Assembly (NCBI GenBank): GCA_965284645.1
Contig: OZ260106.1
Location: 186,001-250,000 of the forward strand
Source: JAIBAJ01 sp965284645
GTDB lineage: Bacteria > Bacteroidota > Bacteroidia > JAIBAJ01
Length of the DNA: 64,000 bases
Reading direction: 5' to 3'
Shown piece after piece: positions 8,968-19,365 of this stretch (position 1 is the first letter of the stretch; each line of letters opens with the position of its first letter). Below the pieces are notes generated by a model. That model searched no databases, had not been told where the DNA came from, and saw nothing but the letters and a program-made list of their open reading frames with translations. A program made the position numbers and the translations under genes.

Positions 8968-11151
8968 ATGAAAATAAAATTCAGCTTCATTCTCCTTTGC
9001 ATTTCAAGCTCTGTATGGGCTCAAATAAAGTATCCTGAAACCAAAAAGACCGATCAAATTGACGATTACTTCGGCAAAAAAATAGAAGATCCTTACCGTT
9101 GGCTAGAGGATGACAACTCAGAAGAAACCAAGCAATGGGTGCAACGTGAAAATGCTTTAACCCAATCGTATCTTTCCCAAATCCCATTTAGAGAATCCAT
9201 CAAGAAAAGGATTACAGCGCTGTATAATTTCCCCAGAGTTTCGGCACCATACCGAGCAGGAAATTATTATTTTTATACTAAGAACAATGGCTTACAAAAC
9301 CAAGCTCTTTACTACTACAGAAAGGGTTTGAAAGGCGAAGAAATGGTGTTGATTGACCCAGCACAATTCTCCAAAGATGGAACAGCCTCTGTTTCTATTG
9401 CAGGTTTCAATAAAAAAAGAGATAAAGTGGCCATTACTGTTAGCCAAAGTGGAAGCGATTGGCAAACCATGTATGTAATGGATATTGCCACCCGAAAACT
9501 ATTGCCAGACTCCATTCATTGGATAAAATTTTCAGGCGCGGCTTGGGCTGGAGAAGGTTTCTTTTACAGCCGCTACGATGAACCTAAAAAAGGACAAGAG
9601 CTATCTGGCGAAAACCAAAGGCAAAAAATTTATTACCATAAACTTGGCACCACCCAAGACAAAGACAGATTAACCTATGAAGATGCAGAACACCCTCGCC
9701 GATTCCTAGGTGCCCAAGTTACGGATGATGAGCGGTTTTTAATTCTCAATGTATCTGAAGGAACCAGTGGAGCTGAAATTTTGGCTCAAGATTTAAAAGT
9801 TCCCAAAGGATTTATGGATGATAGGTCCAAAACCCCGATACAAATTTGTAAAGGTTTTGACTTCGAGTTTAACATTATCGATAATATCGACAATTCCTTT
9901 ATTGTCCACACCAATTTCGAAGCACCAAATTATCGCTTGGTTTTAATCAATTTTGACCATCCCAGCGAAAAAGAATGGAAAGAATTAATCCCTGAAGGTA
10001 AAAACCTGCTTCGGTCGGTTTCCTCATGCGGTGAAAAATTGTTTTGTACCTACCTTAAAGATGCCACTTCCCAAGTATTTCAATATACCAAAGAAGGACA
10101 GTTGGAAATGGAGATAAAACTTCCAGAATTAGGAACTGTAAGTGGATTCAGCGGTGAAAAGAATGATTCGATTACCTTTTATTCCTTGTCTAACTTCACC
10201 AACCCTTCAACTGTTTATAAATACAACCTAGCAAGTGGAAATTCAGAAGTATGGGAGAAAGCGAATTTGCCATTTGACCCATCAGATTTTGTTACAAAGC
10301 AGGTATTTTATAAATCTAAAGATGGAACTTCTATTCCAATGTTTATAGTGCATAAAAAAGGGTTAGAAATGGCAGGCAAAAGCCCTACCCTTCTTTATGG
10401 TTATGGTGGTTTTAATATTCCACTTACCCCAAGTTTCAGTCCTAGCCGAATCCTCTTGCTTGAAAATGGAGGTATTTTTGCGATGGCTAATCTGCGCGGA
10501 GGAAATGAATATGGGGAAAAATGGCACCAAGCAGGAATGCTGGATAAGAAACAAAATGTATTCGACGATTTTATTGCAGCAGCCGAATTCCTTACCAAAA
10601 ATGGATATACCAATTCCGAAAACCTGGGAATTATTGGCCGTAGCAACGGAGGTTTGCTGGTGGGTGCCTGTATGACCCAACGACCCGATTTATTTAAGGT
10701 TTGTTTTCCATCGGTTGGGGTATTGGATATGCTGCGATACCATAAATTTACCATTGGTTGGGGTTGGGCAGTGGAATATGGTAGCAGCGAAGATCCCAAC
10801 CAATTTGAATACCTGTATAAATATTCCCCGCTTCACAATGTAAAAAACACAAAATACCCTTCGACTTTAATCATTACTGCAGACCACGACGACCGAGTTG
10901 TTCCGGCTCATTCCTTTAAATTTGCTGCCACTTTGCAAGCCAACCAGGAAGGCGAAAAACCAGTACTTATTCGAATTGATACCAAGGCCGGACATGGCGC
11001 TGGCAGAGCCCTTTCCAAAACCATTGATGAAGACGCCGATATTTATTCCTTCTTTTTCCATGAAATTGGTTTGAAACTGGACAATAATAAACTAATTGAA
11101 CCATCTTCAAAAAAGGATGAATTAAAAACCAAACTGGACGGCTTTAGGTAA
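8968..11151 (+). CDS. Prolyl oligopeptidase family serine peptidase (S9A)
   Basis: A 727-residue secreted peptidase that cleaves short peptides after proline. A signal peptide (MKIKFSFILLCISSSVWAQ) precedes the N-terminal DPYRWLEDDNSEETKQWV block, a seven-bladed beta-propeller (about 60-430) and the alpha/beta-hydrolase domain. The nucleophile serine is in GIIGRSNGGLLVGA, the acid in TADHDDRVVPAHSFKF, and the histidine in KAGHGAGR. The start at 8968 was chosen because it begins a clean signal peptide and lies beyond the preceding terminator; the longer frame would start inside that hairpin. The small secreted-protein gene 5 bp downstream is probably co-transcribed. Confidence 0.95.
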   Translation: MKIKFSFILLCISSSVWAQIKYPETKKTDQIDDYFGKKIEDPYRWLEDDNSEETKQWVQRENALTQSYLSQIPFRESIKKRITALYNFPRVSAPYRAGNYYFYTKNNGLQNQALYYYRKGLKGEEMVLIDPAQFSKDGTASVSIAGFNKKRDKVAITVSQSGSDWQTMYVMDIATRKLLPDSIHWIKFSGAAWAGEGFFYSRYDEPKKGQELSGENQRQKIYYHKLGTTQDKDRLTYEDAEHPRRFLGAQVTDDERFLILNVSEGTSGAEILAQDLKVPKGFMDDRSKTPIQICKGFDFEFNIIDNIDNSFIVHTNFEAPNYRLVLINFDHPSEKEWKELIPEGKNLLRSVSSCGEKLFCTYLKDATSQVFQYTKEGQLEMEIKLPELGTVSGFSGEKNDSITFYSLSNFTNPSTVYKYNLASGNSEVWEKANLPFDPSDFVTKQVFYKSKDGTSIPMFIVHKKGLEMAGKSPTLLYGYGGFNIPLTPSFSPSRILLLENGGIFAMANLRGGNEYGEKWHQAGMLDKKQNVFDDFIAAAEFLTKNGYTNSENLGIIGRSNGGLLVGACMTQRPDLFKVCFPSVGVLDMLRYHKFTIGWGWAVEYGSSEDPNQFEYLYKYSPLHNVKNTKYPSTLIITADHDDRVVPAHSFKFAATLQANQEGEKPVLIRIDTKAGHGAGRALSKTIDEDADIYSFFFHEIGLKLDNNKLIEPSSKKDELKTKLDGFR

Positions 11152-11156
11152 TAAGC

Positions 11157-12038
11157 ATGAAAGCTTCTATCCCATTCTTGGCCCTATTTACCCTGATGGC
11201 TAGCGCAAATCTCCTTCAGGGGCAAAGCCTCGTATCTAGATCGAGATGGACCGCCCAGTCTATTCAAATCGATGGCAAAACCACGGAATGGGAGAAACCA
11301 TTGGGGGCCTACGATTATAAAACCAGGGTTATGTTTGCCTTGCAAAACGATAGCAGTAATTTATACCTCTGCATCATTGTTCCGGACGAGACCAACCAGG
11401 TAAAGATTAGCAGGGGTGGACTTCAAGTGAGTTTTGGCGGAAAATCAAAAAAAGACAAAATCAAAAAGAATATCATTTATCCTCTCGGAAGCGGTGGTCC
11501 AATGAACCAAGGCGAAAGTCCTACCTTTATCGATGGAAAGCCCAATATGAAATTGTTCCAAACCGTATTTCAACTAAACAATACCATGAAACGGATTGAA
11601 GGGTTTACAGGAAGAAATGGCTTGGTAGGCTTAAAAGATTCCACCGGAATTCAGGTGGCCATTGGATGGGATAGCCTGAATACCATGGAATACGAACTGG
11701 CGGTTCCATTAAAAGAACTTTTTGAATCAGGTTCCATGCCTGAAAACTGGGCCAAAGAGCTGCAAATGGAAGTGACTGTTTTTGGATTAAGTAAAACAGG
11801 CATCAAGGATAAAGATATGGAGGAGTTCATGAATACCCCCAACCCAATGAGCGGCAACCGCAACCAAAGTGTAGCCGACATGAATAACCAAAGCATGACC
11901 AATCCAATGGGACAAACCGGTAATGGAATGCCTATCAATATGGCACCTACAACCGGAAACTTTAGCCGATCTTCTGAAAAAGGCCCCTTGTACGAAAAGG
12001 CTAGCTTTAAATGGAAGTTTGTTCTTTCCGGAAAATAG
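11157..12038 (+). CDS. Secreted protein with probable CBM9-like domain
   Basis: A 293-residue exported protein. The signal peptide ends about residue 22 (NLLQGQS). Residues 30-200 (IQIDGKTTEWEKPLGAYDYK, then FALQNDSSNLYLCIIVPDE, and YELAVPLKEL) follow the pattern of CBM9-like/DOMON beta-sandwich domains seen in Bacteroidota proteins. The C-terminal 70 residues are Met/Asn-rich and low in complexity. The ligand is unknown. It sits 5 bp after the peptidase gene. Confidence 0.65.
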   Translation: MKASIPFLALFTLMASANLLQGQSLVSRSRWTAQSIQIDGKTTEWEKPLGAYDYKTRVMFALQNDSSNLYLCIIVPDETNQVKISRGGLQVSFGGKSKKDKIKKNIIYPLGSGGPMNQGESPTFIDGKPNMKLFQTVFQLNNTMKRIEGFTGRNGLVGLKDSTGIQVAIGWDSLNTMEYELAVPLKELFESGSMPENWAKELQMEVTVFGLSKTGIKDKDMEEFMNTPNPMSGNRNQSVADMNNQSMTNPMGQTGNGMPINMAPTTGNFSRSSEKGPLYEKASFKWKFVLSGK

Positions 12039-12102
12039 ACTTCCTAATCCATTCTCTTTTGCGAGGGTAGTAACTTTGGATTCGTCACACCCAACTTTCC
12101 CT

Positions 12103-12110
12103 TATCTTTG
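12103..12110 (+). promoter_or_regulatory. Minus-7 box TATCTTTG of the ornithine aminotransferase gene
   Basis: TATCTTTG with a TTG at 12076-12078 (24-base spacing, slightly long for a minus-33) lies 16 bases before the ATG at 12127. It lies beyond the stop of the previous gene, supporting separate transcription and the start choice. Confidence 0.55.
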
Positions 12111-12126
12111 CACAAATTGGAATCGT

Positions 12127-13359
12127 ATGTCTAAAGTAATGGAAATGAGCCTATCGCAAGCGTTAATCGAACTTGAAGAAAAGTATGGAGCCCATAATTA
12201 CCATCCATTGCCCGTGGTATTGGACCGGGGAGAAGGCGTTTTCTTATGGGATGTAGAAGGTAAAAGATACTATGACTTCCTTTCTGCCTATAGTGCAGTA
12301 AACCAAGGACATTGCCATCCAAAAATTATCAACTCACTGGTAACCCAAGCCCAAAAGCTTACCCTTACCTCCCGTGCCTTTCACAACAATTTATTAGGCG
12401 AATATTCACGCTACATCACTCAACTTTTTGGTTATGACAAGGTATTGCCAATGAATACCGGTGCCGAAGGTGTTGAAACAGCAATTAAACTCGCACGTAA
12501 ATGGGCGTATGAAGTAAAAGGAGTAGCCGAAAACGAAGCTGTCATCATCTTTTGCGAAAACAACTTCCATGGCCGCACCACTACCATTGTTTCGGCAAGT
12601 ACCGACCCCGATAGCAAAACCAATTTCGGCCCTTATGCAGCAGGTATTCAGGTTATTCCTTACAACGATACCCAAGCCTTGGCCCAGGCCTTGCAAAACC
12701 CGAATGTAGCCGCTTTTATCGTGGAACCTATCCAAGGTGAAGCAGGAATAGTTGTTCCTGACCCAGGCTACCTTAAAACCTGTTTCGACCTCTGCAAAGC
12801 TGCCCATGTGTTGTTTGTTGCCGATGAAATCCAAACTGGACTCTGTCGTACCGGAAAAATGCTGGCTTGCGACCATGAAAATGTCCATGCCGATATGCTG
12901 ATCCTTGGGAAAGCCCTTTCAGGAGGAACTTTACCCGTTAGTGCTGTTTTGGCCAACGACGAAATCATGCTAACTATCCGTCCGGGCCAACATGGCAGTA
13001 CCTATGGTGGAAATCCCTTGGCTTGTGCTGTAGCTATGACTTCCCTTCAAGTGCTTTTAGACGAAGAAATGGCCGACAACTCAGCTCGTCTTGGAGAATT
13101 GTTTAGAACAGAAATACGAAAATCAAAATCCGACCTGCTTCAACTGGTGCGTGGTAAAGGTCTCTTCAATGCTGTAATCATCAACGAAAAACCTGGAAAA
13201 GGGGCTTGGGAAGTTTGTTTACGTATGGCCGAAAAAGGTCTACTTGCCAAACCAACCCATGGCAATATTATCCGTTTTGCCCCACCTCTATGCATTACCG
13301 AAGAACAACTATTGGAATGCACAAGTATAATTCGTTCAGCGTTGGAAGAATTGGCTTAA
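12127..13359 (+). CDS. rocD: Ornithine aminotransferase
   Basis: A 410-residue class-III PLP aminotransferase that transfers the delta-amino group of ornithine to 2-oxoglutarate, linking arginine breakdown to proline and glutamate. Family blocks include KYGAHNYHPLPVVLDRGEGV, YYDFLSAYSAVNQGHCHPKI, NTGAEGVETAIKLARKW, FHGRTTTIVSASTDP, VEPIQGEAGIVVPDPGYL, DEIQTGLCRTG, and the PLP lysine in ILGKALSGG. The ATG at 12127 fits the family N-terminus and its own promoter; the open frame extends upstream into the previous gene but is not the start. It converges on the nuclease gene with a 9-bp gap. Confidence 0.94.
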   Translation: MSKVMEMSLSQALIELEEKYGAHNYHPLPVVLDRGEGVFLWDVEGKRYYDFLSAYSAVNQGHCHPKIINSLVTQAQKLTLTSRAFHNNLLGEYSRYITQLFGYDKVLPMNTGAEGVETAIKLARKWAYEVKGVAENEAVIIFCENNFHGRTTTIVSASTDPDSKTNFGPYAAGIQVIPYNDTQALAQALQNPNVAAFIVEPIQGEAGIVVPDPGYLKTCFDLCKAAHVLFVADEIQTGLCRTGKMLACDHENVHADMLILGKALSGGTLPVSAVLANDEIMLTIRPGQHGSTYGGNPLACAVAMTSLQVLLDEEMADNSARLGELFRTEIRKSKSDLLQLVRGKGLFNAVIINEKPGKGAWEVCLRMAEKGLLAKPTHGNIIRFAPPLCITEEQLLECTSIIRSALEELA

Positions 13360-13368
13360 TCCCCGTTT

Positions 13369-16191
13369 CTACCTCGAACAAAACTTCTTGAACCCACAAT
13401 ACTGGCAGGTTTTAGTCTGTTCCGTTTGTTCAAACCCTTGGTTGCTATCGTATAAATTATCCAGCAGAGTGGCAAGTATGGATTCGAAAGCCTTGATAGA
13501 ACCTTGGTCCAAAATTCCGGATTTCTCTCCATAGGAATTGTTAAGCTTTAATCCCATCAACCATTCCTCTAGGTCGCGAGTGGAAATGAAGGCAGGATAA
13601 ATGTCTTCGATTGGCACCCCATCCGATTTGTGCAACATCCAGGCATAACTGATCAACTGAAAAGCTTTGTCTTTATCGGGATTGACCAATAATTCATTCC
13701 AATCCTTTACCGTAACATTTTTTGATTCAATCTTGCCTGTTTTAAAATCCAAGACTTGGTATTGCTTTCCCTTCAAATCGATGCGATCGGTTTTCCCACT
13801 CAGCTTCACCTTTTCACCATTAGACCGTTCGAACCACACTTCCATGGTCTTTTCCAATGCCAACACAATGGTATCACTTCCCATTTCGGCTTGAAGCTTC
13901 TTTAAATATTTCTGAATATACACACTGGCAATTTCCAAGTCAATACTGTATCGGCCAGCATCTTTGACCTCGATATGGGTAAACTCTTCAAATTTTTTCT
14001 CCAAAATTGGCGGATATTTCTCTTCCAATCCTTGAATTAATGCCGGCGTTAAGGTAATGCCTACCAAAGGTATGAACAAGGCTTCCAACACAGCATGGAT
14101 GATGGTGCCGAACACATCTGAGCCCAGCATATCTTCGTCTCTACCTTCGCCTTCAATTCGGGCTATGTAGTTGAGGTAAAACTGAAGGCTGCAATTTTTG
14201 AAACTATTCAGTGCAGAAGGAGAAAAACCTCTTTCCTGTCCCCTGCTTTTCAAAAAGGCAAGGTGCTCTTCCGTTTTCTTGATGCGAATTTCAGGTTCTT
14301 TGCCAGCACTGGGCAATACAAAAGGATTGCGGTAAACCAATTTCAACTGCTTATTGACCTTGGCCCACTCTTTTTCCACTTGTAACAAAAAGCGGCTAGC
14401 CTCGGCTTGTTCTTCATCTGCATCGTAAATCAGCCACACCTTTTCAGCTCGTTGCATAAGCCGGTAAAAATGATAGGCAAACACCGCATCACGTTCATGT
14501 TGTACGGGCAAACCAAAATGAAAACGGGTTTCGTGGGTAATAAATGTGGCCGTATTTTCAGCCGACGGTATTTTACCTTCATTAAACCCTAAAAGGAAAA
14601 CATGCTTAAAATCCAGGTTGCGGGTTTCGAGCATTCCCATCACCTGCAACCCTTTGAGCGGCTCTCCTACCAAAGGAATACTTTCTTTTCCGGCCAACAT
14701 CACAATCACTTTCTCCAAGGATTTTAAGCCATTTTCTTGAACAGGCAACAGCGCTGCAAAATCGCTTAGCCTGGCCAAAACCTGTTTGGAGAAATACAAT
14801 TCCTGGGATAACAGATTTTCACCAGCCTGCAAGGTTTCATCCTCCTCCAACACCTGACCCATTTGTTGCAAAATCACATCAAAAATGGATTGTATAACCT
14901 CGCTTGCTGCTTTTGGACTAAGGTTAGGATTAACAAATCCACTGAGTTTGGCTTCTGCTTCAGGTGGTAAGCCCGACAAAAGCTCTTGGGAAGTAAATCC
15001 ATGCTTGATTCGCTTTTCCTTCAACAACTTTTGAATAGCCTTTACCAACTCCTGTCCCAGCCACGATTCAGTATAGGGGTGCAAAGTTGCATCCAGCAAG
15101 GGGCGGTTGGGAATGCGTTTATGCAGCATGTTGTGCTCCATCAATTGCAGGAGCAACAGCAAAAACGAGTAGGCTTTGGTGGATTTATAAGGTAAGCCAA
15201 GTGTAGCATTAAAATTCCCTAGGTGGGTTGGAATAGCCGAAAGCACCGGGTAAATAAGCTCTTCATCTCCCAGCACTACAGCCGTTTCGATACTGATGTT
15301 CTCCTTTTGCGACAGTTCGTCCAGCAACAATTGCATGGTACGGGCTTGTGCTGTATGCATCGGAACTCCTGCAACGGTAATGGTTCGAGGTAGCTCCGCC
15401 AGGTAATTCCCCTCCAAGGGTTTTACAGCCTTTTTTACCAAGGACGATTGGGATAGTTTTCGGAAATTGAATCCTGCTTCTTGAATAGGATCGCGGGTGT
15501 AATAAGTATCCAAATCCCAAATAATCTCCGCTTTTCCGCAATCGATAAGGTACGAAAACACCTGTTCTTCGCAGGTATTCAAGGCATTAAATCCAGCTAA
15601 AATTACCTTTTTGTAGGCCAATGTTTCGGCAATGGCGGCTTTATTTTTGGCAACTTCTTTAAAAAGCAAACCTTGGTACCCCACTTTTTCATCCAATAAG
15701 GTTTGGGTATACGTTTGGTACCAAAGGGGCAATTTAGACCAAAATTCAAGGTATTTCAGTTGTATTTCCGTAGGCTCCGAATCGCCCAAATTCCATTGTT
15801 TAATTTTCTCAACATCATACAAATAGGTCAGAATTTGCTTGGCATCCACCTGAAACAGATCTATTTCATTGAAATCCTTCACCAGGGTTGGGCCCCAAGT
15901 CAAGAATTTCTCAAATGAATCGGCCTGACTGGTTTCGCAGGTTTGGTACACCGCATATAGTTTAAACAAAGCCCGGAGGTTATCCAACAGTTCCATGCCC
16001 GAAAGCTTTACCATAAACTCTTCGGTAGAAAAGGTTTGAGGTGCCCAAATAGGCTTGGAGGAAAGCGATGCCAGCTTTCGTTTTAGAAAATTTCCGGCTC
16101 TACGGTTGGGAAAAACTACTGCCAATTCATGTATCGACCCCTCGTAATTGGCCAATAAATGCTGGGCTACCCGCTCTACAAATGAATCCAT
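13369..16191 (-). CDS. AddB-like PD-(D/E)XK nuclease with Fe-S cluster motif
   Basis: A 940-residue protein of the Bacteroidota AddB-like recombination nuclease group. It starts SFVERVAQHLLAN with VFPNRRAGNFLKRKLA, typical of the inactivated helicase domain. The RecB-type nuclease domain occupies about 690-940: GTIIHAVLEALF, the catalytic segment KTDRIDLKGKQYQVLDFKTG (D and DxK), and a C-terminal CQYCGFKKFC cluster. With Cys in FKNCSLQFYL these make the four ligands of an AddB-type 4Fe-4S staple. No AddA partner is in the window. The ATG at 16191 was preferred over the TTG at 16197. Confidence 0.85.
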   Translation of the reverse strand: MDSFVERVAQHLLANYEGSIHELAVVFPNRRAGNFLKRKLASLSSKPIWAPQTFSTEEFMVKLSGMELLDNLRALFKLYAVYQTCETSQADSFEKFLTWGPTLVKDFNEIDLFQVDAKQILTYLYDVEKIKQWNLGDSEPTEIQLKYLEFWSKLPLWYQTYTQTLLDEKVGYQGLLFKEVAKNKAAIAETLAYKKVILAGFNALNTCEEQVFSYLIDCGKAEIIWDLDTYYTRDPIQEAGFNFRKLSQSSLVKKAVKPLEGNYLAELPRTITVAGVPMHTAQARTMQLLLDELSQKENISIETAVVLGDEELIYPVLSAIPTHLGNFNATLGLPYKSTKAYSFLLLLLQLMEHNMLHKRIPNRPLLDATLHPYTESWLGQELVKAIQKLLKEKRIKHGFTSQELLSGLPPEAEAKLSGFVNPNLSPKAASEVIQSIFDVILQQMGQVLEEDETLQAGENLLSQELYFSKQVLARLSDFAALLPVQENGLKSLEKVIVMLAGKESIPLVGEPLKGLQVMGMLETRNLDFKHVFLLGFNEGKIPSAENTATFITHETRFHFGLPVQHERDAVFAYHFYRLMQRAEKVWLIYDADEEQAEASRFLLQVEKEWAKVNKQLKLVYRNPFVLPSAGKEPEIRIKKTEEHLAFLKSRGQERGFSPSALNSFKNCSLQFYLNYIARIEGEGRDEDMLGSDVFGTIIHAVLEALFIPLVGITLTPALIQGLEEKYPPILEKKFEEFTHIEVKDAGRYSIDLEIASVYIQKYLKKLQAEMGSDTIVLALEKTMEVWFERSNGEKVKLSGKTDRIDLKGKQYQVLDFKTGKIESKNVTVKDWNELLVNPDKDKAFQLISYAWMLHKSDGVPIEDIYPAFISTRDLEEWLMGLKLNNSYGEKSGILDQGSIKAFESILATLLDNLYDSNQGFEQTEQTKTCQYCGFKKFCSR

Positions 16192-16193
16192 AT

Positions 16194-16523
16194 TCAATCC
16201 TTCAATTTGGGGTTATTTTTATGACGGTCAGCATCCCGCTTAGTCTTTTTTTCAAGGTTTTTCTCAAATGCTGCATGCAAATCCACTCCGGTTTGGTTAG
16301 CCAAGCAAATCAAAACAAACAGCACATCCGCCATTTCGTCGCCAAGTTTATCCGCTTCTTCCCCACTTTTAAACGACTGTTCACCGTATTTCCGGGCCAT
16401 AATCCGCGCCAGTTCACCCACTTCTTCCATCAGCAGGGCCGTATTGGTTAGTTCATTAAAATACCGCACACCTGTGGTTTTAATCCAGGCATCAACGGTT
16501 GCTTGTGCTTCTTGTATGGTCAT
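16194..16523 (-). CDS. MazG-like nucleotide pyrophosphohydrolase
   Basis: A 109-residue MazG-family house-cleaning enzyme expected to hydrolyse (d)NTPs to monophosphates. The metal-binding pattern is LMEEVGELARIM (ExxE), followed by EEADKLGDEMADVLFVLICL (ExxD), as in the four-helix MazG fold. The start is the ATG at 16523 (MTIQEAQATV), which suits the family; the frame extends further upstream into repeat A2. Its end abuts the AddB-like start, so the two are probably co-transcribed. Confidence 0.88.
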   Translation of the reverse strand: MTIQEAQATVDAWIKTTGVRYFNELTNTALLMEEVGELARIMARKYGEQSFKSGEEADKLGDEMADVLFVLICLANQTGVDLHAAFEKNLEKKTKRDADRHKNNPKLKD

Positions 16524-16631
16524 GGCTGCAAAATGGCAAAAAATGCGAAAAGCCAAGGTAGAAAGTTTAGGCCTTGGAAAAATCAATACATCAAAAAGGA
16601 TTTTGGATAAAGTTGGACAATAAAAATACAG

Positions 16632-16790
16632 GTTTGGCGGGTCCCCTTGCGCCCAAAACCAGGTGGCCATTACATAGGCATAGGTGCCCGGCGCAAGGGT
16701 CGCGCTTTCGCTAGTACTCCTCGGTCTGCTCCGTTCCTCCGCAGCCCTGTGGGGTACCACGCTCTATCGCTACCCGGGGTTCTTCGTGCC
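16632..16790 (-). repeat. Dispersed structured repeat family A, copy A2
   Basis: Read on the minus strand it has the GGGTAGCGATAGAGCG start, a diverged core (CCCACAGGGCTGCGGAGG), and hairpin arms CCTTGCGCC/GGCGCAAGG. The end is GGGGACCCGCCAAACC. The stem sequence differs from other copies yet stays fully paired. The copy sits between divergent genes. Confidence 0.85.
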
Positions 16791-16799
16791 CGGTTTTTG

Positions 16800-17200
16800 G
16801 TGAAGTACAGGCAGTGGTTTTTAAATTTAAATTCATTTCATTTTGAAATTCAAAAAAATTAAAACACCCATTTCCTTCAGCTTTAGTTATTAGAAAATAA
16901 AAATTGGATATGGTTTTTTTTCTAATCTATACAAAGGTCTTCCGTATTAAAATTTTGGCATTTTTCAATTTCTTTTGGAAAGTTAAAATATTTCATTTGT
17001 GATAAAGAATGGCATGCCAAAAAGCTAACTTTTCCAATTTTTAAAAAAACTTACAATTACCAAAAATTCCACAACACATTATTTGCCAATATTTTAGACA
17101 TAAAAATACTTACCTTAAAATACCTATTTTTAAAAATATTTGAGAAATTAAAATTTTTCATTTTTGGACAATTCCAATTTAAAAAAATCAAATAGTAACT
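16800..17200. other. AT-rich intergenic stretch
   Basis: About 400 bases of A/T-dominated sequence with no supportable gene. It marks the entry to an AT-rich block of secreted-protein genes reaching to about 21.4 kb. No clear TAnnTTTG box was picked out for the following gene. Confidence 0.6.
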
Positions 17201-19315
17201 ATGAGAATTTTCACTCTATTATCATTTATATTAAGTATTCCTTTTTATATAAAAGCTCAAAATAATGGGTTTTACGATAAATGTAATAAATTGCCTATTA
17301 GTCAAGGCATATGGAATAATTTAACAAGTTCAAGTGATGCAGTTTACGTTGTTGGAGATAATGGACGTTGCTTTATATCATACCTAGACGGTGGAATTTT
17401 GGATATATCAACAGGAGTAAGTCAAAATTTACATGGCGTGCAGTTTCTCTCACCATTAATTGGTTTTGCTTGGGGAAATCAGGGTACTTTAATTAAAACT
17501 ACAAATGGAGGATTAGATTGGAATTTAATAACAATTCCGGTTCAAGACAGTATAGCTCATACTCAATTTATTGATCAATCTAATGGTTACTTTTTGGCAA
17601 ACGGAAGTTTATTTAAAACAACAAATGGCGGTTTAAGTTGGACTCAACTAAATTTACCACAAGATTTAGTTACTAATAGTTTTCATTTTCTCAACCTAAA
17701 TGAGGGATTAATTACAGCCAACAACACGGTTGGACCCAATTTTGCTGGTAAAATATTTAAAACTATTAACGGCGGAGTAACTTGGATTGAAAAGGCAAGT
17801 GGCCCTTTATTGGGTAATTTATCAAATATTTATTCAAAGCTAAAATTCGTAAACGATCATGTTGGATATGCCCCAGGAGGAGGTTTTTCAATAAGCAAAA
17901 CAATCGACCGGGGTGAAACCTGGTCTGTACCAGATTTTACAGGTTCAGGAACGCCAATTCTATATTCCGATATTTATTATACACTAAGCGCAAGAAATAA
18001 TCCTGATACAATCATTTATTTTTACAACCTTGGAGGCGCTGGAACACCAAGAGCATCATATGGCCTATACGGTCCAAATCCATGGGGTATTTATGATGCG
18101 GGAGAAGCTATTGGAATAAAAAACATTAGTCTGTTATCTCACAATGGAATTGAAAGACTTTATGTCTTAAGCGAAACCTCATTGTATGCGTATTTTTTAA
18201 ATGGGCCAATACCAATAGCTAAAAAGCTTAGTTTTACAAATGTTGTGATTCCCAATGCTACAAATCCTCATAATCTTATTGAGCCAGGTAGAAAGGTTAG
18301 ATTTAAAGTCTTAGTAAAAAACCTTGCTGACACTATCTATTTTGGAAATAACAATTTACTTACTTTAAGTGGAAAACTTAGATGCAATAGCCCTTATTTA
18401 ACAATAGTGGATAGCTTATGCACATTCAATAATGTACTTGAAGGAGACTCTGCTTGGTCAGCGGATGAATTTGAATTTGAAATTGATTCAAACATTCCTA
18501 ATGGTCACATTGTAAATTTTGATATTGAAATAGATGATGAGATTTTACTGGGTGGGCCATGGAATAATTGTTTGAGTTTTCCATATGTTAAAAACCCCTT
18601 TATCATTAACAATACAGTTATTGATGATGATAATATTCCTGACAGTCAAGGCAACAACAACAATATTGCCGAGCCAGGCGAAACTATCGAGATTTTACCA
18701 TTGGCAGATAATTCCACTCAACATAAATTATCAAATATTACTGGCACCTTATTTTCCTATTTCCCTGAAATAAAAATCTGGAACGACACAATGGGTTCTA
18801 CTACAACAGTGTATAATAAATACCCATATGGCCAATTTTTACCCTTAAGTTTAAACCAAATGCCGAACGAAGATTTTGTTTTTGAAAACAATTTCTTGGA
18901 TACCTATAATTTGGAGTTCTCTATGTTATTTCAAGGAAATATTAGCGTTTTCTCAACAGGTATAGGGCAAATAAAAACGTTTGAGAGTTTAGATTATTTA
19001 TGGGGGACAGGATTTGTTATGAATGCAGGCTATCCAAATCCACCATTAGCCTTAGGCCCAAATACAATGACTAGCTCCATTGTATTTGGACCTAATCCTT
19101 TTAATTATGAATGTACCTTTAAAATTGGAGACTATAAAAATTATGCTACTTGTAAATTAACTATATACAATATTTTAGGGGAAGTTATTCAAGTATTAAA
19201 ATTTGAAAATGATTCAATATCATTTAAAAGAGGAAATTTAAAAAATGGTATTTACTTGTTTAGTATTGAAGATGGCAATTTAAACCTAACAAGAGGAAAA
19301 ATAATCATTGAGTAG
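17201..19315 (+). CDS. T9SS-sorted secreted protein with YCF48/BNR-type propeller repeats
   Basis: A 704-residue exported protein. A signal peptide (about 1-19, ending YIKAQ) is followed by several blades of the YCF48/BNR type (TTNGGLDWN, TTNGGLSWTQLN, TINGGVTWIEKA, TIDRGETWS), covering about 30-320. Two Ig-like/DUF11-type segments follow (about 345-470 and 480-600). The C-terminal 80 residues (FGPNPF, KLTIYNILGEVIQ, LKNGIYLF) form a type A T9SS sorting domain, so the mature protein is probably outside the cell. The binding partner is unknown. Codon use is far more AT-rich than in the housekeeping genes. Confidence 0.82.
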   Translation: MRIFTLLSFILSIPFYIKAQNNGFYDKCNKLPISQGIWNNLTSSSDAVYVVGDNGRCFISYLDGGILDISTGVSQNLHGVQFLSPLIGFAWGNQGTLIKTTNGGLDWNLITIPVQDSIAHTQFIDQSNGYFLANGSLFKTTNGGLSWTQLNLPQDLVTNSFHFLNLNEGLITANNTVGPNFAGKIFKTINGGVTWIEKASGPLLGNLSNIYSKLKFVNDHVGYAPGGGFSISKTIDRGETWSVPDFTGSGTPILYSDIYYTLSARNNPDTIIYFYNLGGAGTPRASYGLYGPNPWGIYDAGEAIGIKNISLLSHNGIERLYVLSETSLYAYFLNGPIPIAKKLSFTNVVIPNATNPHNLIEPGRKVRFKVLVKNLADTIYFGNNNLLTLSGKLRCNSPYLTIVDSLCTFNNVLEGDSAWSADEFEFEIDSNIPNGHIVNFDIEIDDEILLGGPWNNCLSFPYVKNPFIINNTVIDDDNIPDSQGNNNNIAEPGETIEILPLADNSTQHKLSNITGTLFSYFPEIKIWNDTMGSTTTVYNKYPYGQFLPLSLNQMPNEDFVFENNFLDTYNLEFSMLFQGNISVFSTGIGQIKTFESLDYLWGTGFVMNAGYPNPPLALGPNTMTSSIVFGPNPFNYECTFKIGDYKNYATCKLTIYNILGEVIQVLKFENDSISFKRGNLKNGIYLFSIEDGNLNLTRGKIIIE

Positions 19316-19365
19316 AGCAAAAACAATTTTCGAAAATCTAATTTCAATTAAACAATAAATAATTC

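Noticed and set aside
11923..12126. Upstream extension of the ornithine aminotransferase frame
   Set aside because: It overlaps the previous gene and lies before the promoter box; the conserved N-terminus starts at 12127.
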